Assembly (NCBI RefSeq): GCF_000152825.2
Contig: NC_014414.1
Coordinates: 1,302,001 to 1,366,000 of the forward strand
DNA: 64,000 nt
Reading direction: 5' to 3'
Origin: Parvularcula bermudensis HTCC2503
GTDB lineage: Bacteria > Pseudomonadota > Alphaproteobacteria > Caulobacterales > Parvularculaceae
This document shows positions 8,000 to 17,247 of the stretch, piece after piece; the stretch's first letter is position 1, and each line of letters starts with the position of its first letter. A model generated the notes under the pieces. The model ran no database searches. It saw nothing but the letters and a program-made list of their open reading frames with translations, and was not told where the DNA came from. The translations under genes were made by a program, and so were the position numbers.

Positions 8000-9340
8000 C
8001 TAATTTCCCGCAATAGTCATTTCACCGACCCGCAGCGTTGGGGCATTCATGCCGCCGCGACGCTCGAAATCATTAGCGCGGCTGAGATTTCGCCACATCT
8101 CCAAAAGATTTCCGGCGATCGTAATCTCTGAGACGGGCGCGGTGATCTCGCCCTTTTCGATACGATAACCTGAACACCCTACGGAATAATCCCCGGTATT
8201 ACTATTGATCTGCGGACCGAAGGTTTCGGTCACCAACAGCCCGTCCCCGGTTTCGTGATACAGCGCCTCAGGCGTGAGGGGGCCGGCGGGCAGGTCGAAA
8301 TTGGTTGTCCCAGATCCCGGCGGCGCCCCCGTACCGCGTTTGGCTCGACCATTGGTCTCAAGACCCAATTGCCGCGCCTGACGGCAATTCAGGATCCACG
8401 CCGTCAATACGCCATCCTTGATCACGTCGAGCTTTTCCGGGGCGACCCCCTCACCGTCAAAGGGGCGGGAGCCGAAGCCGCGGCGGATAAACGGATCGTC
8501 CGTAATGGTGACATCGGCCGGGAACAGGGCCTCGCCCATCTTGTCCTTGAGAAAGGACGTTCCCCGGGCAATCGCCCCCCCATTGATGGCGCCCGCGAGA
8601 GGGCCGAGCAGACCCGCCGAAAGGCGTTGATCGAAGATTACCGGCAGACGCTGGCTCTTCATCTTCGTGGGATTGAGCCGCCGCACGGCCCGCTCACCAG
8701 CCCGCCGCCCAATCGCGCCGGGCGCGCGCATCATGTCCAGATGGGTTTTTGAATCATAGTCGTAATCCCGCTCCATCGCGGTGCCTTCGCCCGCCAGAAC
8801 GGAGACCGAGAGGCTATGATGCCCCCCACTGCGGTCACCGAAAAATCCTGTGCTTGTGGCAATAAAGGTCCGGCCGTGCCCCACGCTCGCCCCCGCGCCG
8901 CTCGAATTCGTCACCCCCTTGATGGCGAGGGCCGCCTCTTCGCAGGCGAGGGCTCTTTCCTTGAGCGTATCCGAGATCGGCGACTGACCGTCCCAAAGGT
9001 CGAGATCGGGAAAGGGGCCCTGAGCAAGCAATGCCGACGGCGCGAGGCCGCAATAGGGATCCTCGGGGGCCTGTTTCGCCATGGCGACGGCCCGTTCGGC
9101 AAGATCGGTCAACCCCGATGGCGTAAAATCGTTCGTCGACACACAGGCCTGGCGCTGACCCACCAGAACCCGGAGGCCGAGATCCTGATTTTCCGACCGC
9201 TCAACCTCCTCAACCTTGCCAAGGCGCACAGAGACGGACTCACTTGTACTTTCATGCACCAGGGCATCCGCCGCGGTGGCGCCGGCGGCCTTGGCTTTAT
9301 CGAGAAGAGAGGAGAGGAGAGAGGGGAAGGTATCGGCCAT
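8000..9340 (-). CDS. pmbA: TldD/PmbA family metalloprotease subunit (TldE/PmbA)
   Basis: A 446-residue homologue of PmbA (TldE), the non-metal partner of TldD in a cytosolic protease that degrades unfolded peptides and, in enterobacteria, matures microcin B17 and degrades CcdA. It shows the N-terminal VSVRLGKVEEVERSENQDLG, the mid-protein segment PVIFDQRLSAGLLGPLAGA and the C-terminal GLLVTETFGPQINSNTGDYS, typical of the PmbA branch. A tldD partner is not in the window. It sits upstream of the DUF4170 gene, and its start is back to back with the glycine riboswitch. Confidence 0.93.
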   Translation of the reverse strand: MADTFPSLLSSLLDKAKAAGATAADALVHESTSESVSVRLGKVEEVERSENQDLGLRVLVGQRQACVSTNDFTPSGLTDLAERAVAMAKQAPEDPYCGLAPSALLAQGPFPDLDLWDGQSPISDTLKERALACEEAALAIKGVTNSSGAGASVGHGRTFIATSTGFFGDRSGGHHSLSVSVLAGEGTAMERDYDYDSKTHLDMMRAPGAIGRRAGERAVRRLNPTKMKSQRLPVIFDQRLSAGLLGPLAGAINGGAIARGTSFLKDKMGEALFPADVTITDDPFIRRGFGSRPFDGEGVAPEKLDVIKDGVLTAWILNCRQARQLGLETNGRAKRGTGAPPGSGTTNFDLPAGPLTPEALYHETGDGLLVTETFGPQINSNTGDYSVGCSGYRIEKGEITAPVSEITIAGNLLEMWRNLSRANDFERRGGMNAPTLRVGEMTIAGN

Positions 9341-9422
9341 TTTTCCTCGATAGGCACCCGCCGATTGACTGGCAAGCGTCGCTGCCTCACCTTATGGATG
9401 GTTATGGGGATGCCCATGACCG

Positions 9423-9627
9423 CTCTCTCCGCGGGAGACACCGGTTCGGCCATATGGGGGTTGGATCGGGGCCGAAGGCGCAACCGCCCCGGAAACGCTC
9501 AGGCACCAGGGACCGCGGGAGAGGCAAGACAGGCTGGAAAAGGGGTTGGCCTTTCGCGGGTCCCCCTACCGAAGGAGCAAGCGGCGAGCATCGCTCGACG
9601 TCAATCTCTCAGGTCCATAGACAGCCG
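9423..9627 (+). promoter_or_regulatory. Tandem glycine riboswitch upstream of gcv operon
   Basis: Two consecutive glycine aptamers precede gcvT. Aptamer 1 (about 9423-9523) has a P1 pairing CTCTCCGCGG with CCGCGGGAGAG and the conserved elements GCCGAAGGCGCAA and GGAAACGCTCAGGC. Aptamer 2 (about 9531-9627) has GGCTG paired with CAGCC, CCGAAGGAGCAAGC and ATCTCTCAGGTCC. The expression platform lies between aptamer 2 and the ATG at 9677. There GCGCCC-CTGTC-GGGCGC (9642-9658) forms a hairpin just before the GGAG ribosome-binding site, so control of translation initiation is plausible. Tandem glycine riboswitches usually turn on glycine cleavage genes when glycine is plentiful. Confidence 0.93.
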
Positions 9628-9676
9628 GGGCCGACTTTGCCCGCGCCCCTGTCGGGCGCCGATCGGAGCCCTGTCT

Positions 9677-10840
9677 ATGTCGACGACCAAACGCTTACCC
9701 CTCGATGCGCTCCACCGTGAATTGGGCGCCAAGATGGTCCCCTTTGCCGGATATGAGATGCCGATCCAGTATAAGGAGGGCATCAAGGCGGAACATCTGC
9801 ATGTTCGCGAAAAGGCAGGGCTGTTCGATGTCAGCCATATGGGTCAGGCCTATTTGACCAGCGACCGAGTAGGGTCGGAGGCCGATCATGCCAAGGTCGC
9901 CGCCGCCATCGAAACCCTCGTGCCGGGGGAGATTAGTCAGCTGAAGCGGGGACGGATCCGCTATACGGTGCTGTTGAACGAGGAGGGCGGCATCCTCGAT
10001 GATTTGATGATTACCCGATTGCCCACCGCGGCGGATGATGGGCGTCTGTTCCTGGTCGTGAATGCCGCGGTCAAAAGCCGCGATTTCGATGTGATGGCCG
10101 ATCGGCTGGCGGATCAGGCACGCCTCGATGTTCTGGATCAGCGCGCGCTATTAGCCCTACAGGGGCCGAAGGCGCATGAAGTCATGGCGTCACTCATTCC
10201 CCAAACGGAGGAAATGCCCTTCATGTCGGCCATGGATGCCGAACTCGATGGCCTGCCGATCCTCGTTTCGCGATGCGGCTATACCGGGGAGGATGGGTTT
10301 GAATTGTCGGTGCCCGCAGACCAGGCGCGCAGCGTCGCGGAGCGTTTGCTCGATCATGAAGCGGTCGAGCCGATCGGTCTTGGGGCCCGTGATTCCTTGC
10401 GGCTTGAGGCCGGCCTTTGTCTTTATGGTCACGATATGAACGAGACCATCAGCCCGGTCGCGGCGAGCCTTTCCTTTGCGATCGGCAAACGTCGGCGAAT
10501 GGAGGGAGGCTTTCCGGGGGCGGAGCGGGTGATGGCGGAATTGACCCATGGATGTAGCCAAGTCCGCGTGGGCCTACGCCCGTTGGGCCGCGCCCCGGCA
10601 CGGGAGGGGACTGAGATTCACCATAATGACGGGGCCTCTATCGGGATCGTCACCTCGGGAACCTTTGGTCCGACGGTCGACGGCCCCATCGCCATGGGAT
10701 ATGTCGATCGGGACTATTCTCAACCGGGGCAGGCCGTCTCGCTGATGATCCGGGGGAAGGCCCATCCGGCGGAAATTGTCCGCCTACCATTTATCGAGCC
10801 ACGTTATTTCAGGGGGACCGCGAAAGGCGGGAAAGCATAA
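9677..10840 (+). CDS. gcvT: Aminomethyltransferase (glycine cleavage T-protein)
   Basis: A 387-residue T-protein that moves the methylene group from the lipoylated H-protein to tetrahydrofolate, releasing ammonia. Signature segments include KMVPFAGYEMPIQY near the N-terminus, GLFDVSHMGQ, LLNEEGGILDDL, RCGYTGEDGFEL and GLGARDSLRLEAGLCLYGHD. The frame stays open to 8816, but the upstream part overlaps the riboswitch and antisense pmbA. I therefore chose the ATG at 9677, which follows GGAG and matches the family N-terminus. First gene of the gcvT-gcvH-gcvPA-gcvPB operon; gcvH follows after three bases. Confidence 0.97.
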   Translation: MSTTKRLPLDALHRELGAKMVPFAGYEMPIQYKEGIKAEHLHVREKAGLFDVSHMGQAYLTSDRVGSEADHAKVAAAIETLVPGEISQLKRGRIRYTVLLNEEGGILDDLMITRLPTAADDGRLFLVVNAAVKSRDFDVMADRLADQARLDVLDQRALLALQGPKAHEVMASLIPQTEEMPFMSAMDAELDGLPILVSRCGYTGEDGFELSVPADQARSVAERLLDHEAVEPIGLGARDSLRLEAGLCLYGHDMNETISPVAASLSFAIGKRRRMEGGFPGAERVMAELTHGCSQVRVGLRPLGRAPAREGTEIHHNDGASIGIVTSGTFGPTVDGPIAMGYVDRDYSQPGQAVSLMIRGKAHPAEIVRLPFIEPRYFRGTAKGGKA

Positions 10841-10843
10841 ACT

Positions 10844-11215
10844 ATGACGACTAAGTACACGGAAGATCACGAATGGGTTCGGATGGACGGCGATGTGGCG
10901 GTGATCGGCATTACCTCGCACGCTACAGAACAGCTTGGCGATGTCGTCTTTGTCGAGCTTCCGACCGTTGGCCAGAGCTTCTCGGCGCATGACGAGATGG
11001 CAGTCGTCGAAAGCGTCAAGGCTGCCTCCGATGTCTATGCGCCGATCGCGGGCGAGATTGTCGCGGTGAATGACGGAATTGTCGAAGCGCCGGAGAAGGT
11101 CAATGAGGATCCCGCCGGCGACGCCTGGTTCGTCAAGATGAAGCCAAGCGATCCCGCCGCGTTCGATAAATTGATGGATGAAGCGGCCTACACGGCCCAT
11201 ATTGCCGATGGTTGA
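10844..11215 (+). CDS. gcvH: Glycine cleavage system H-protein
   Basis: A 123-residue lipoyl carrier that shuttles the aminomethyl group between P-, T- and L-proteins. It has the typical [12 protein letters not shown] start and the lipoylation lysine at residue 59 in [14 protein letters not shown]. The start lies three bases after the gcvT stop, so translation is probably coupled. Length and motifs are normal for the family. Confidence 0.97.
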   Translation: MTTKYTEDHEWVRMDGDVAVIGITSHATEQLGDVVFVELPTVGQSFSAHDEMAVVESVKAASDVYAPIAGEIVAVNDGIVEAPEKVNEDPAGDAWFVKMKPSDPAAFDKLMDEAAYTAHIADG

Positions 11216-11247
11216 AGGCGTCCGGAGATTAAAGAGAAGTCAGTGAT

Positions 11248-12603
11248 ATGAGATATCTCCCCTTAAGCGATCAGGACCGAGCCGAGATGCGGGCGCGGAT
11301 TGGCGTCGATCGGATTGACGAGCTTTTCGTCGATGTTCCGGCTGACGCGCTTAACCCGCATCTGGATTTGCCCGATCATCAGGGGGAACTGGCGGTTGAG
11401 CGGTTTGTTTCTGGGCTGGCGGCAAAGAATCATGCCGCCGGAGACGGGCCGTTTTTCGCAGGGGCCGGTGCCTATCGTCATCATGTTCCTGCTACGGTTG
11501 ATCATATCATTCAACGGTCGGAGTTTTTGACGGCGTATACGCCCTATCAGCCTGAGATAGCGCAGGGGACTTTGCAATATCTCTTTGAGTTTCAGACTCA
11601 GGTTGCGACCCTCACCGGGATGGAGGTGGCGAACGCCTCGATGTATGACGGCTCGACCGCCACCGCCGAAGCCGCCCTTATGGCCCGCCGAATCACAAAG
11701 CGGCGGAAGGTTGTCTGTTCGGGGGGGCTACACCCGCATTATGCGGCCGTCGTCCGCACAAATCTGGAATTGATCGACGATGAGGTCGTGGTGGCGCCGA
11801 TCACCCCCAACGGGCTTGGAAAGATCCGCCAATTCATCGACGAGGAAACGTCCTGCGTCATCGTTCAGTCACCGGATGTCTTTGGGAATGTGCGGGATAT
11901 TGCGGCGGTGGCGGAGGCGGCCCACAATGTCGGGGCCCTGTTAATCGTTGTTGTCACCGAAGCTATCTCCCTTGGCCTGTTGAAAGCCCCCGGTCTTCTT
12001 GGGGCTGATATTGTCGTGGGGGAGGGGCAGTCGATCGGGAATGCCCTTAATTTCGGTGGACCCTATGTCGGGTTATTCGCGGCCCGCAAGAAGCATGTTC
12101 GCCATATGCCCGGACGGTTGGCAGGTGAAACGGTGGATGCGGACGGCCGGCGCGGGTTCGTCCTGACCCTGTCTACCCGTGAGCAGCATATACGGCGGGA
12201 CAAGGCGACCTCGAATATCTGCACGAATTCGGGTTTGTGCGCCCTTGCCTTCACGGTTCATCTTTCCTTGCTGGGGGGGGAGGGGCTTCGCCGATTGGCC
12301 CATCTTAACCACCAGGCGGCGGCGCGAACCGCCGACCGGTTGACTGCGATCGACGGGGTTGAATTGGTCACGCCGACTTTTTTCAATGAGTTCACAGTGC
12401 GCCTGCCGAGTAAAGCCGGACCGATCGTCGAAGCGCTTGCTTCCATGGGAATAATCGCCGGTGTGCCGGGCGATCGTCTGTGGCCTGAGCAGGAAGAATT
12501 TCACGACCTTCTCGTCGTTGCGGTGACAGAGACTGTCTCCGACGAAGATATTGACCAATTTGGGACGGCGCTGGCGCAGGAAATCGGGAGATCGTCATGG
12601 TGA
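11248..12603 (+). CDS. gcvPA: Glycine dehydrogenase (decarboxylating) subunit 1
   Basis: The 451-residue N-terminal half of the split P-protein, which decarboxylates glycine and loads the aminomethyl group onto H-protein. Recognisable segments are [14 protein letters not shown] at the start, [34 protein letters not shown], and [14 protein letters not shown], the part related to the P-protein substrate pocket. The PLP lysine is in the partner subunit. It overlaps gcvPB by seven bases. Confidence 0.96.
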   Translation: MRYLPLSDQDRAEMRARIGVDRIDELFVDVPADALNPHLDLPDHQGELAVERFVSGLAAKNHAAGDGPFFAGAGAYRHHVPATVDHIIQRSEFLTAYTPYQPEIAQGTLQYLFEFQTQVATLTGMEVANASMYDGSTATAEAALMARRITKRRKVVCSGGLHPHYAAVVRTNLELIDDEVVVAPITPNGLGKIRQFIDEETSCVIVQSPDVFGNVRDIAAVAEAAHNVGALLIVVVTEAISLGLLKAPGLLGADIVVGEGQSIGNALNFGGPYVGLFAARKKHVRHMPGRLAGETVDADGRRGFVLTLSTREQHIRRDKATSNICTNSGLCALAFTVHLSLLGGEGLRRLAHLNHQAAARTADRLTAIDGVELVTPTFFNEFTVRLPSKAGPIVEALASMGIIAGVPGDRLWPEQEEFHDLLVVAVTETVSDEDIDQFGTALAQEIGRSSW

Positions 12604-14174
12604 TGAATGCGAAAGGGCGCCCAACCCAGGCCGGCGACACCGCCCCGCAACAGATTGCGCCCCCTACCCATACCGGCAACAGGGCGCTGCTGATCGAGGA
12701 GCCCTTGATCTTTGAAAGCGGCGATTTCTCCGGGTCCGGCGTCGATCTTCCGGAGCCGGGCGACAGCCCCTTGCGCTTGGGCGGGTATGAGGCGGCCGCG
12801 GCCCCTGCTTTGCCCGGATTATCCGAACCCGAAGCGATGCGCCATTATGTCCGGCTCAGCCAAAAGAACTATGCCATCGATATGGGTATTTTCCCTCTCG
12901 GCTCCTGTACGATGAAGCATAATCCGCGGTTGAACGAGCGTATGGCGCGTCTGCCGGGGTTTGCCGATATCCACCCCCTTCAGCCGCAATCGACCGTTCA
13001 GGGGGCGTTGGAACTCATTGATCGTTTGGCCGGGTGGTTGAAGGAATTGACCGGTATGCCCGCCGTGGCGATGAGCCCAAAAGCCGGTGCCCACGGTGAA
13101 TTTTGCGGCATGATGGCGATCCGTGCCGCCTTGGCGGCCAGGGGGGACATCGCCACGCGTCGTAGGGTGTTGGCGCCTGAATCCGCCCACGGCACTAATC
13201 CCGCTACGGCGGTTCAGTGTGGTTTTACCGTCGATGCCATTCCCGCCGATGACGGGGGCCGGGTCGACCTTGCCGCGTTAAAAGAGCGTCTTGGGACGGA
13301 TGTGGCGGCGATCATGGTCACCAATCCGAATACTTGCGGGTTGTTCGAACGGGACATTCGCGCCATCGCCGACGCGGTGCATGAGGTCGGGGGCTTCTTT
13401 TATTGCGACGGTGCGAATTTCAACGCGATCATGGGGAAGGCGCGGCCGGGAGATCTCGGCATCGACGCCATGCATATCAATCTGCATAAAACCTTTTCGA
13501 CCCCCCATGGCGGCGGCGGCCCCGGCTCCGGTCCTACGGTTCTCGCCGACAGTCTTGCGCCCTTTGCGCCGCTGCCCTCCCTCATCTCCGACGGAACCGG
13601 ATTTCGCCTGATCGAGCATGAACGGGATAATAGCGCCGGCCAAGCGTTCGGACGGCTTGTGGCTTTTCATGGACAAATGGGTATGTTCGTCAGGGCGCTG
13701 ACCTATATGCTAAGTCACGGCGCCGATGGTCTGAAACAAGCCGCGGAGGATGCCGTCCTCAATGCCAATTACGTGCTTGCTCGGCTCTCTGGGGTCATGA
13801 CTCCCGCTTTTGAGGGCCATTGCATGCACGAGGCGCTCTTCGATGACCGGTTTTTGAAAGAGACAGGAATCGGGACGATTGATTTCGCTAAAGCTATGAT
13901 CGACGAAGGGTTTCATCCGATGACGATGTATTTCCCCTTGGTGGTCTCCGGTGCACTGCTGATCGAGCCGACGGAGAGCGAATCCAAACAGGGACTCGAT
14001 GTTTTTTGTGACGCGCTGATCGGTCTTGCGGGGGATGCCCAGTCGGGGCTGGTCGAGCGATTTAAGGCGGCCCCGGTCTACGCGCCCCGCCGCCGCCTCG
14101 ACGAGACCAGGGCGGCGCGGCAACCGGTGCTGAGGTGGGAGCCTAAGGACCCGGCGGCGCTCGCGGCGGAATAG
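12597..14174 (+). CDS. gcvPB: Glycine dehydrogenase (decarboxylating) subunit 2
   Basis: The 525-residue C-terminal half of the split P-protein, carrying the PLP site: the lysine is in [15 protein letters not shown], followed by the glycine-rich loop. Other family segments are [30 protein letters not shown] and AHGTNPATA. It starts inside the end of gcvPA with an ATG (12597), and an ATG two codons later is possible. The C-terminal tail after about residue 500 is basic and variable. Last gene of the riboswitch-controlled operon; convergent with an acyltransferase. Confidence 0.96.
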   Translation: MVMNAKGRPTQAGDTAPQQIAPPTHTGNRALLIEEPLIFESGDFSGSGVDLPEPGDSPLRLGGYEAAAAPALPGLSEPEAMRHYVRLSQKNYAIDMGIFPLGSCTMKHNPRLNERMARLPGFADIHPLQPQSTVQGALELIDRLAGWLKELTGMPAVAMSPKAGAHGEFCGMMAIRAALAARGDIATRRRVLAPESAHGTNPATAVQCGFTVDAIPADDGGRVDLAALKERLGTDVAAIMVTNPNTCGLFERDIRAIADAVHEVGGFFYCDGANFNAIMGKARPGDLGIDAMHINLHKTFSTPHGGGGPGSGPTVLADSLAPFAPLPSLISDGTGFRLIEHERDNSAGQAFGRLVAFHGQMGMFVRALTYMLSHGADGLKQAAEDAVLNANYVLARLSGVMTPAFEGHCMHEALFDDRFLKETGIGTIDFAKAMIDEGFHPMTMYFPLVVSGALLIEPTESESKQGLDVFCDALIGLAGDAQSGLVERFKAAPVYAPRRRLDETRAARQPVLRWEPKDPAALAAE

Positions 14175-14268
14175 CCTCAAAAGGCGGGCTCTCCTTTGTG
14201 CGGCCGCCCTTAAAAGCGCGTCGCCCTTCACACGCGGAGGGCCGGGGCCCATTTCGCTTGGAAAGGCT

Positions 14269-15348
14269 TTAGGGCGTGCGAGATTTCGGCCGGAACCGGT
14301 TGAGATAGAGTGTGAGATTTCGCTCCAAGCCGTAATAGACGACAACCCCCGCGATGATCCCGCCAATCGTGGCGGTCAGAACGACCAGCATCGCCCAGCC
14401 GGGGGAAAGAAATTTTGCGGCCACGGCCCAAACGAACCCGACGGCGAACATGTGAAAGAGATACATGGAATAGCTCGCATCCCCGAGCACTGTCAGGACA
14501 TTGGGTACGTTCCGGCTATATCTGTTGCCGCCAAAGGCGAGGAACGCCACCATCAGGGTACAAGTCGCAATCAGGACCATCCGCATCCCTAGATTGTCCC
14601 ATATGCCTTGATGATTGAAGAGGAGCAGGATCCCCAGCCCGGCAAAGAGGCCGAGACTAACCCGGCTCAAGGGTTGAGAGATCTGCCCCTGACTGACCAG
14701 CGCAAAGATGCCCAGCCAAACGCCGGCGAGGAAGCCAAGCAGATCAGGCCGTGTGTAAAAGGTGGGAACCGCGCTGTCGAAGTCGACCAGGAATCCGATC
14801 AGCACCAAGATGCAGAAAAATAGGCTGATGACCACGGCTCGGTTCAAGGCATTCAGCCAAGACAACAGGGCAAAAACGAGGTAGAAAAACATCTCATAAT
14901 TTAGTGTCCACCCCAATTTGACGAAGGGCTCGATCTTCTCCTTGCTCCCTGGTTCGAGGGTGGGAATGAAAAGGATCGAATAAAGAATATGTTTCAGATC
15001 GAAGGTGGTCGATTTGAAAAATTGGGGGGCCAGAATGACAAAGACTGCGACGATGGCTGTGGCGCAGTAATAGAGCGGAACGATGCGTAAGATCCGCTTT
15101 TGGACAAAGGCGCGCCCATCGAAGCGGTGTTCACCCGTGGTGACAACCATGATGTATCCGCTGATCACAAAGAACAGTGTGACGCCGACGCCCCCAAGGA
15201 ACCGGGCGAACTCGGTTAATGGAGAATTACCGGGATGCGCGATGGCGTGCCCTACCACAACGGCGATCGCCGCGGTGGCTCGTCCCCACTGAAGTCCGAT
15301 TTGCTTTTTCATGGTAATCTGCGCTTCATTAAGGGCTGAGAATGGCAT
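14269..15348 (-). CDS. Acyltransferase 3 family membrane protein
   Basis: A roughly 359-residue integral membrane protein of the acyltransferase-3 (OafA/NodX/ExoZ-like) family, which O-acylates extracellular or envelope sugars. It begins with a helix carrying the catalytic-type histidine (AAIAVVVGHAIAHPGN), has GGVGVTLFFVISGYIM and a second arginine-rich KRILRIVPLYYC segment, then about ten helices. The frame is open to 15444. I chose the ATG at 15348 because AAGGGG lies seven bases upstream; an ATG at 15312 is a shorter alternative. It is the first of three such enzymes in the exopolysaccharide locus, so acetylation or succinylation of the polymer is likely. Confidence 0.9.
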   Translation of the reverse strand: MPFSALNEAQITMKKQIGLQWGRATAAIAVVVGHAIAHPGNSPLTEFARFLGGVGVTLFFVISGYIMVVTTGEHRFDGRAFVQKRILRIVPLYYCATAIVAVFVILAPQFFKSTTFDLKHILYSILFIPTLEPGSKEKIEPFVKLGWTLNYEMFFYLVFALLSWLNALNRAVVISLFFCILVLIGFLVDFDSAVPTFYTRPDLLGFLAGVWLGIFALVSQGQISQPLSRVSLGLFAGLGILLLFNHQGIWDNLGMRMVLIATCTLMVAFLAFGGNRYSRNVPNVLTVLGDASYSMYLFHMFAVGFVWAVAAKFLSPGWAMLVVLTATIGGIIAGVVVYYGLERNLTLYLNRFRPKSRTP

Positions 15349-15535
15349 AGCAAAGCCCCTTCTCGTTTGGAGAAATGGATGATCCACCTTATTTTCGTCC
15401 GATTTCGGAGATCTGTTGGTGGCGGGGCAAGGGATATGGTTCATGCACGCTCAGATCGGCTGGCGTCAGGGGCAAATGTCAGTCGAATAAGTGTTTTCGG
15501 TTGGATCAAGGGTGATCGGAGGATGAAACCTCATC

Positions 15536-16708
15536 ATGGTTGAGACGGCTGACGTTGATCAAGTTTCCCATGCGAAAATTGCGCCGGTCCACGTCCTCAT
15601 TGTCGCGCCTCAGGGGGTTGCCGGTCGCGGGGGGATCGGACGGATTATGTCTTATCTCGTTCGAGAGCTTGAGCAAACCTCAAATGGATTCAAGGTTTCA
15701 ACCCAACAGTCCCGTTATAGTGAGGCGAAGATCCTCAAGCATCTGACCGTGCCTTTCGCCTTGGCGATATTTACGCTGCGGTTGATCTTCACCAAGGTTG
15801 ATGTCGTCCATATCAATGTGGCGCCCCGGGGCTCCACCTGGCGGAAGCGTCTTTTTGCAATCGTGGCGCGTGGATTGGGGAAGCCGGTCGTCCTCCACCT
15901 ACATGGCAGCGGTTATAATGAATTCTTTGCGCAGTGCAGTCCCGCACAGCAAAAACGAATCCAGGCCTTTTTCGAAAATGCCGACGCGGTGGTGGCGCTC
16001 AGCGCCTATTGGCGGAATTGGTTGGTGAGCGAGTTGTGCCTCGACAGTCGTACAGTGGTTGAGATTGCGAATGGTGTGCCTTCACCCAAAGTGCCGCGCA
16101 CGCCTCCGGCTGTCCCGGCCGAAATTCCCGTCATCGTTTTTCTCGGGCTAGTCGGCCACCGCAAGGGGGTCGATGTGTTGCTTGAGGCTTTGGCCCAGCT
16201 CAAGGCCCAGGGGGTAGCCTTTGAAGCCCTCATTGGCGGCAATGGAGAGGTCGAACAGGCGCGGGACCGTGCGGCTCATCTTGGCCTCACCTCCACTGAC
16301 GTGACCTTTCTTGGGTGGGTCGGTGAGGAGGAGGTGGCGCGTTTGCTGCAGAAAGCCGATATTTTCGTCCTTCCTTCAAGGGCTGAAAACCAGCCTGTCT
16401 CCATTCTCGAGGCGATGGCTCATGGCGTGCCCGTGGTTTCTACCACTGTAGGGGCCATTCCCGAGCAAGTCGATCATGAGACGACGGGGTTACTCGTTCC
16501 CCCCGGTGACAGTGACGCTCTGGCTGAGGCGATCACACGACTGCTCAATGAACCGGCACTGCGGCACGATATGGGCGAAGCGGGTAGGCGTCGGTTTTTC
16601 GACTTCTATTCGGTCAAGTCGTATGCTGAACGCTTTTCTACGCTTTATGGTCGATTGGGGCGCGGGGGGCGCGCGGCTGACCGTATCGAGGCCTCTTCAG
16701 GGTCGTAG
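15536..16708 (+). CDS. Glycosyltransferase family 4 protein
   Basis: A 390-residue GT-B enzyme that should transfer a sugar from a nucleotide-sugar donor to a growing lipid-linked glycan on the cytoplasmic side. The N-terminal domain has VAGRGGIGRIMSYLVREL. The C-terminal GT1-type donor domain shows VIVFLGLVGHRKGVDVLLEA, FLGWVGEEEVARLL and the E-x7-E region of DIFVLPSRAENQPVSILEAMAHGVPVV. The sugar specificity cannot be read from sequence. It is divergent from the acyltransferase and followed by a long non-coding stretch. Confidence 0.93.
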   Translation: MVETADVDQVSHAKIAPVHVLIVAPQGVAGRGGIGRIMSYLVRELEQTSNGFKVSTQQSRYSEAKILKHLTVPFALAIFTLRLIFTKVDVVHINVAPRGSTWRKRLFAIVARGLGKPVVLHLHGSGYNEFFAQCSPAQQKRIQAFFENADAVVALSAYWRNWLVSELCLDSRTVVEIANGVPSPKVPRTPPAVPAEIPVIVFLGLVGHRKGVDVLLEALAQLKAQGVAFEALIGGNGEVEQARDRAAHLGLTSTDVTFLGWVGEEEVARLLQKADIFVLPSRAENQPVSILEAMAHGVPVVSTTVGAIPEQVDHETTGLLVPPGDSDALAEAITRLLNEPALRHDMGEAGRRRFFDFYSVKSYAERFSTLYGRLGRGGRAADRIEASSGS

Positions 16709-17247
16709 AATTCGCTGCCACTACAAGCCTCTCCGCTGCAATGCGGGCCCAGACATCTTTCATCGCGCGATCGGCTCGCTCCGTAGAGCAATATCAAGCG
16801 AAATGGGCGCCGATTCGTATGAAAAAAGGGGACAAAACAAAGATCTGGGGACGCTCCCCTGCATCGATTGAACTGAGGTGGCTCTAGACTGTGACAGGAG
16901 AATCCGCGGCCCGTCCAGACGACGGATGATGTTTGTCGCGGCATCCCTACCATTCCGGGGGAGCCTATTGCATATCGCGCGATGCTCGTCCAAAAAGAAC
17001 AAATGTCAGAAGGAGCGGACAGCAGGGTAAGGCTGAGCCTTCCTTGGCTCAAGGCTGTTTCTTTCTTGGCGCAATGTCGGCTAGGGGAGGGGCGGGCGTT
17101 GAATGTGGCGCCGTTCGGCAGGGACGGGTTCGCTGCCTGCAATAGCAATAAGATCCAGACGCTCAGACCAATGAGCGCCAATTACGCCGCAAGGGCATTT
17201 TGGTGCCTTTGTTTGTGATGAACTGACTTATTGGTGGCTAAGAACTG
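16709..17247 (+). other. Long stretch without a convincing gene
   Basis: Open frames here are short, lack ribosome-binding sites and have no recognisable family; the longest is antisense and overlaps the preceding glycosyltransferase. I see no tRNA, clear terminator or promoter consensus. The stretch may hold the promoter of the downstream lyase-like gene or the decayed remains of a gene, but nothing in the sequence decides this. Confidence 0.5.

Noticed and set aside
8816-9676. N-terminal extension of gcvT open frame by 287 codons
   Set aside because: It overlaps the glycine riboswitch and antisense pmbA, and the GcvT family starts at 9677.
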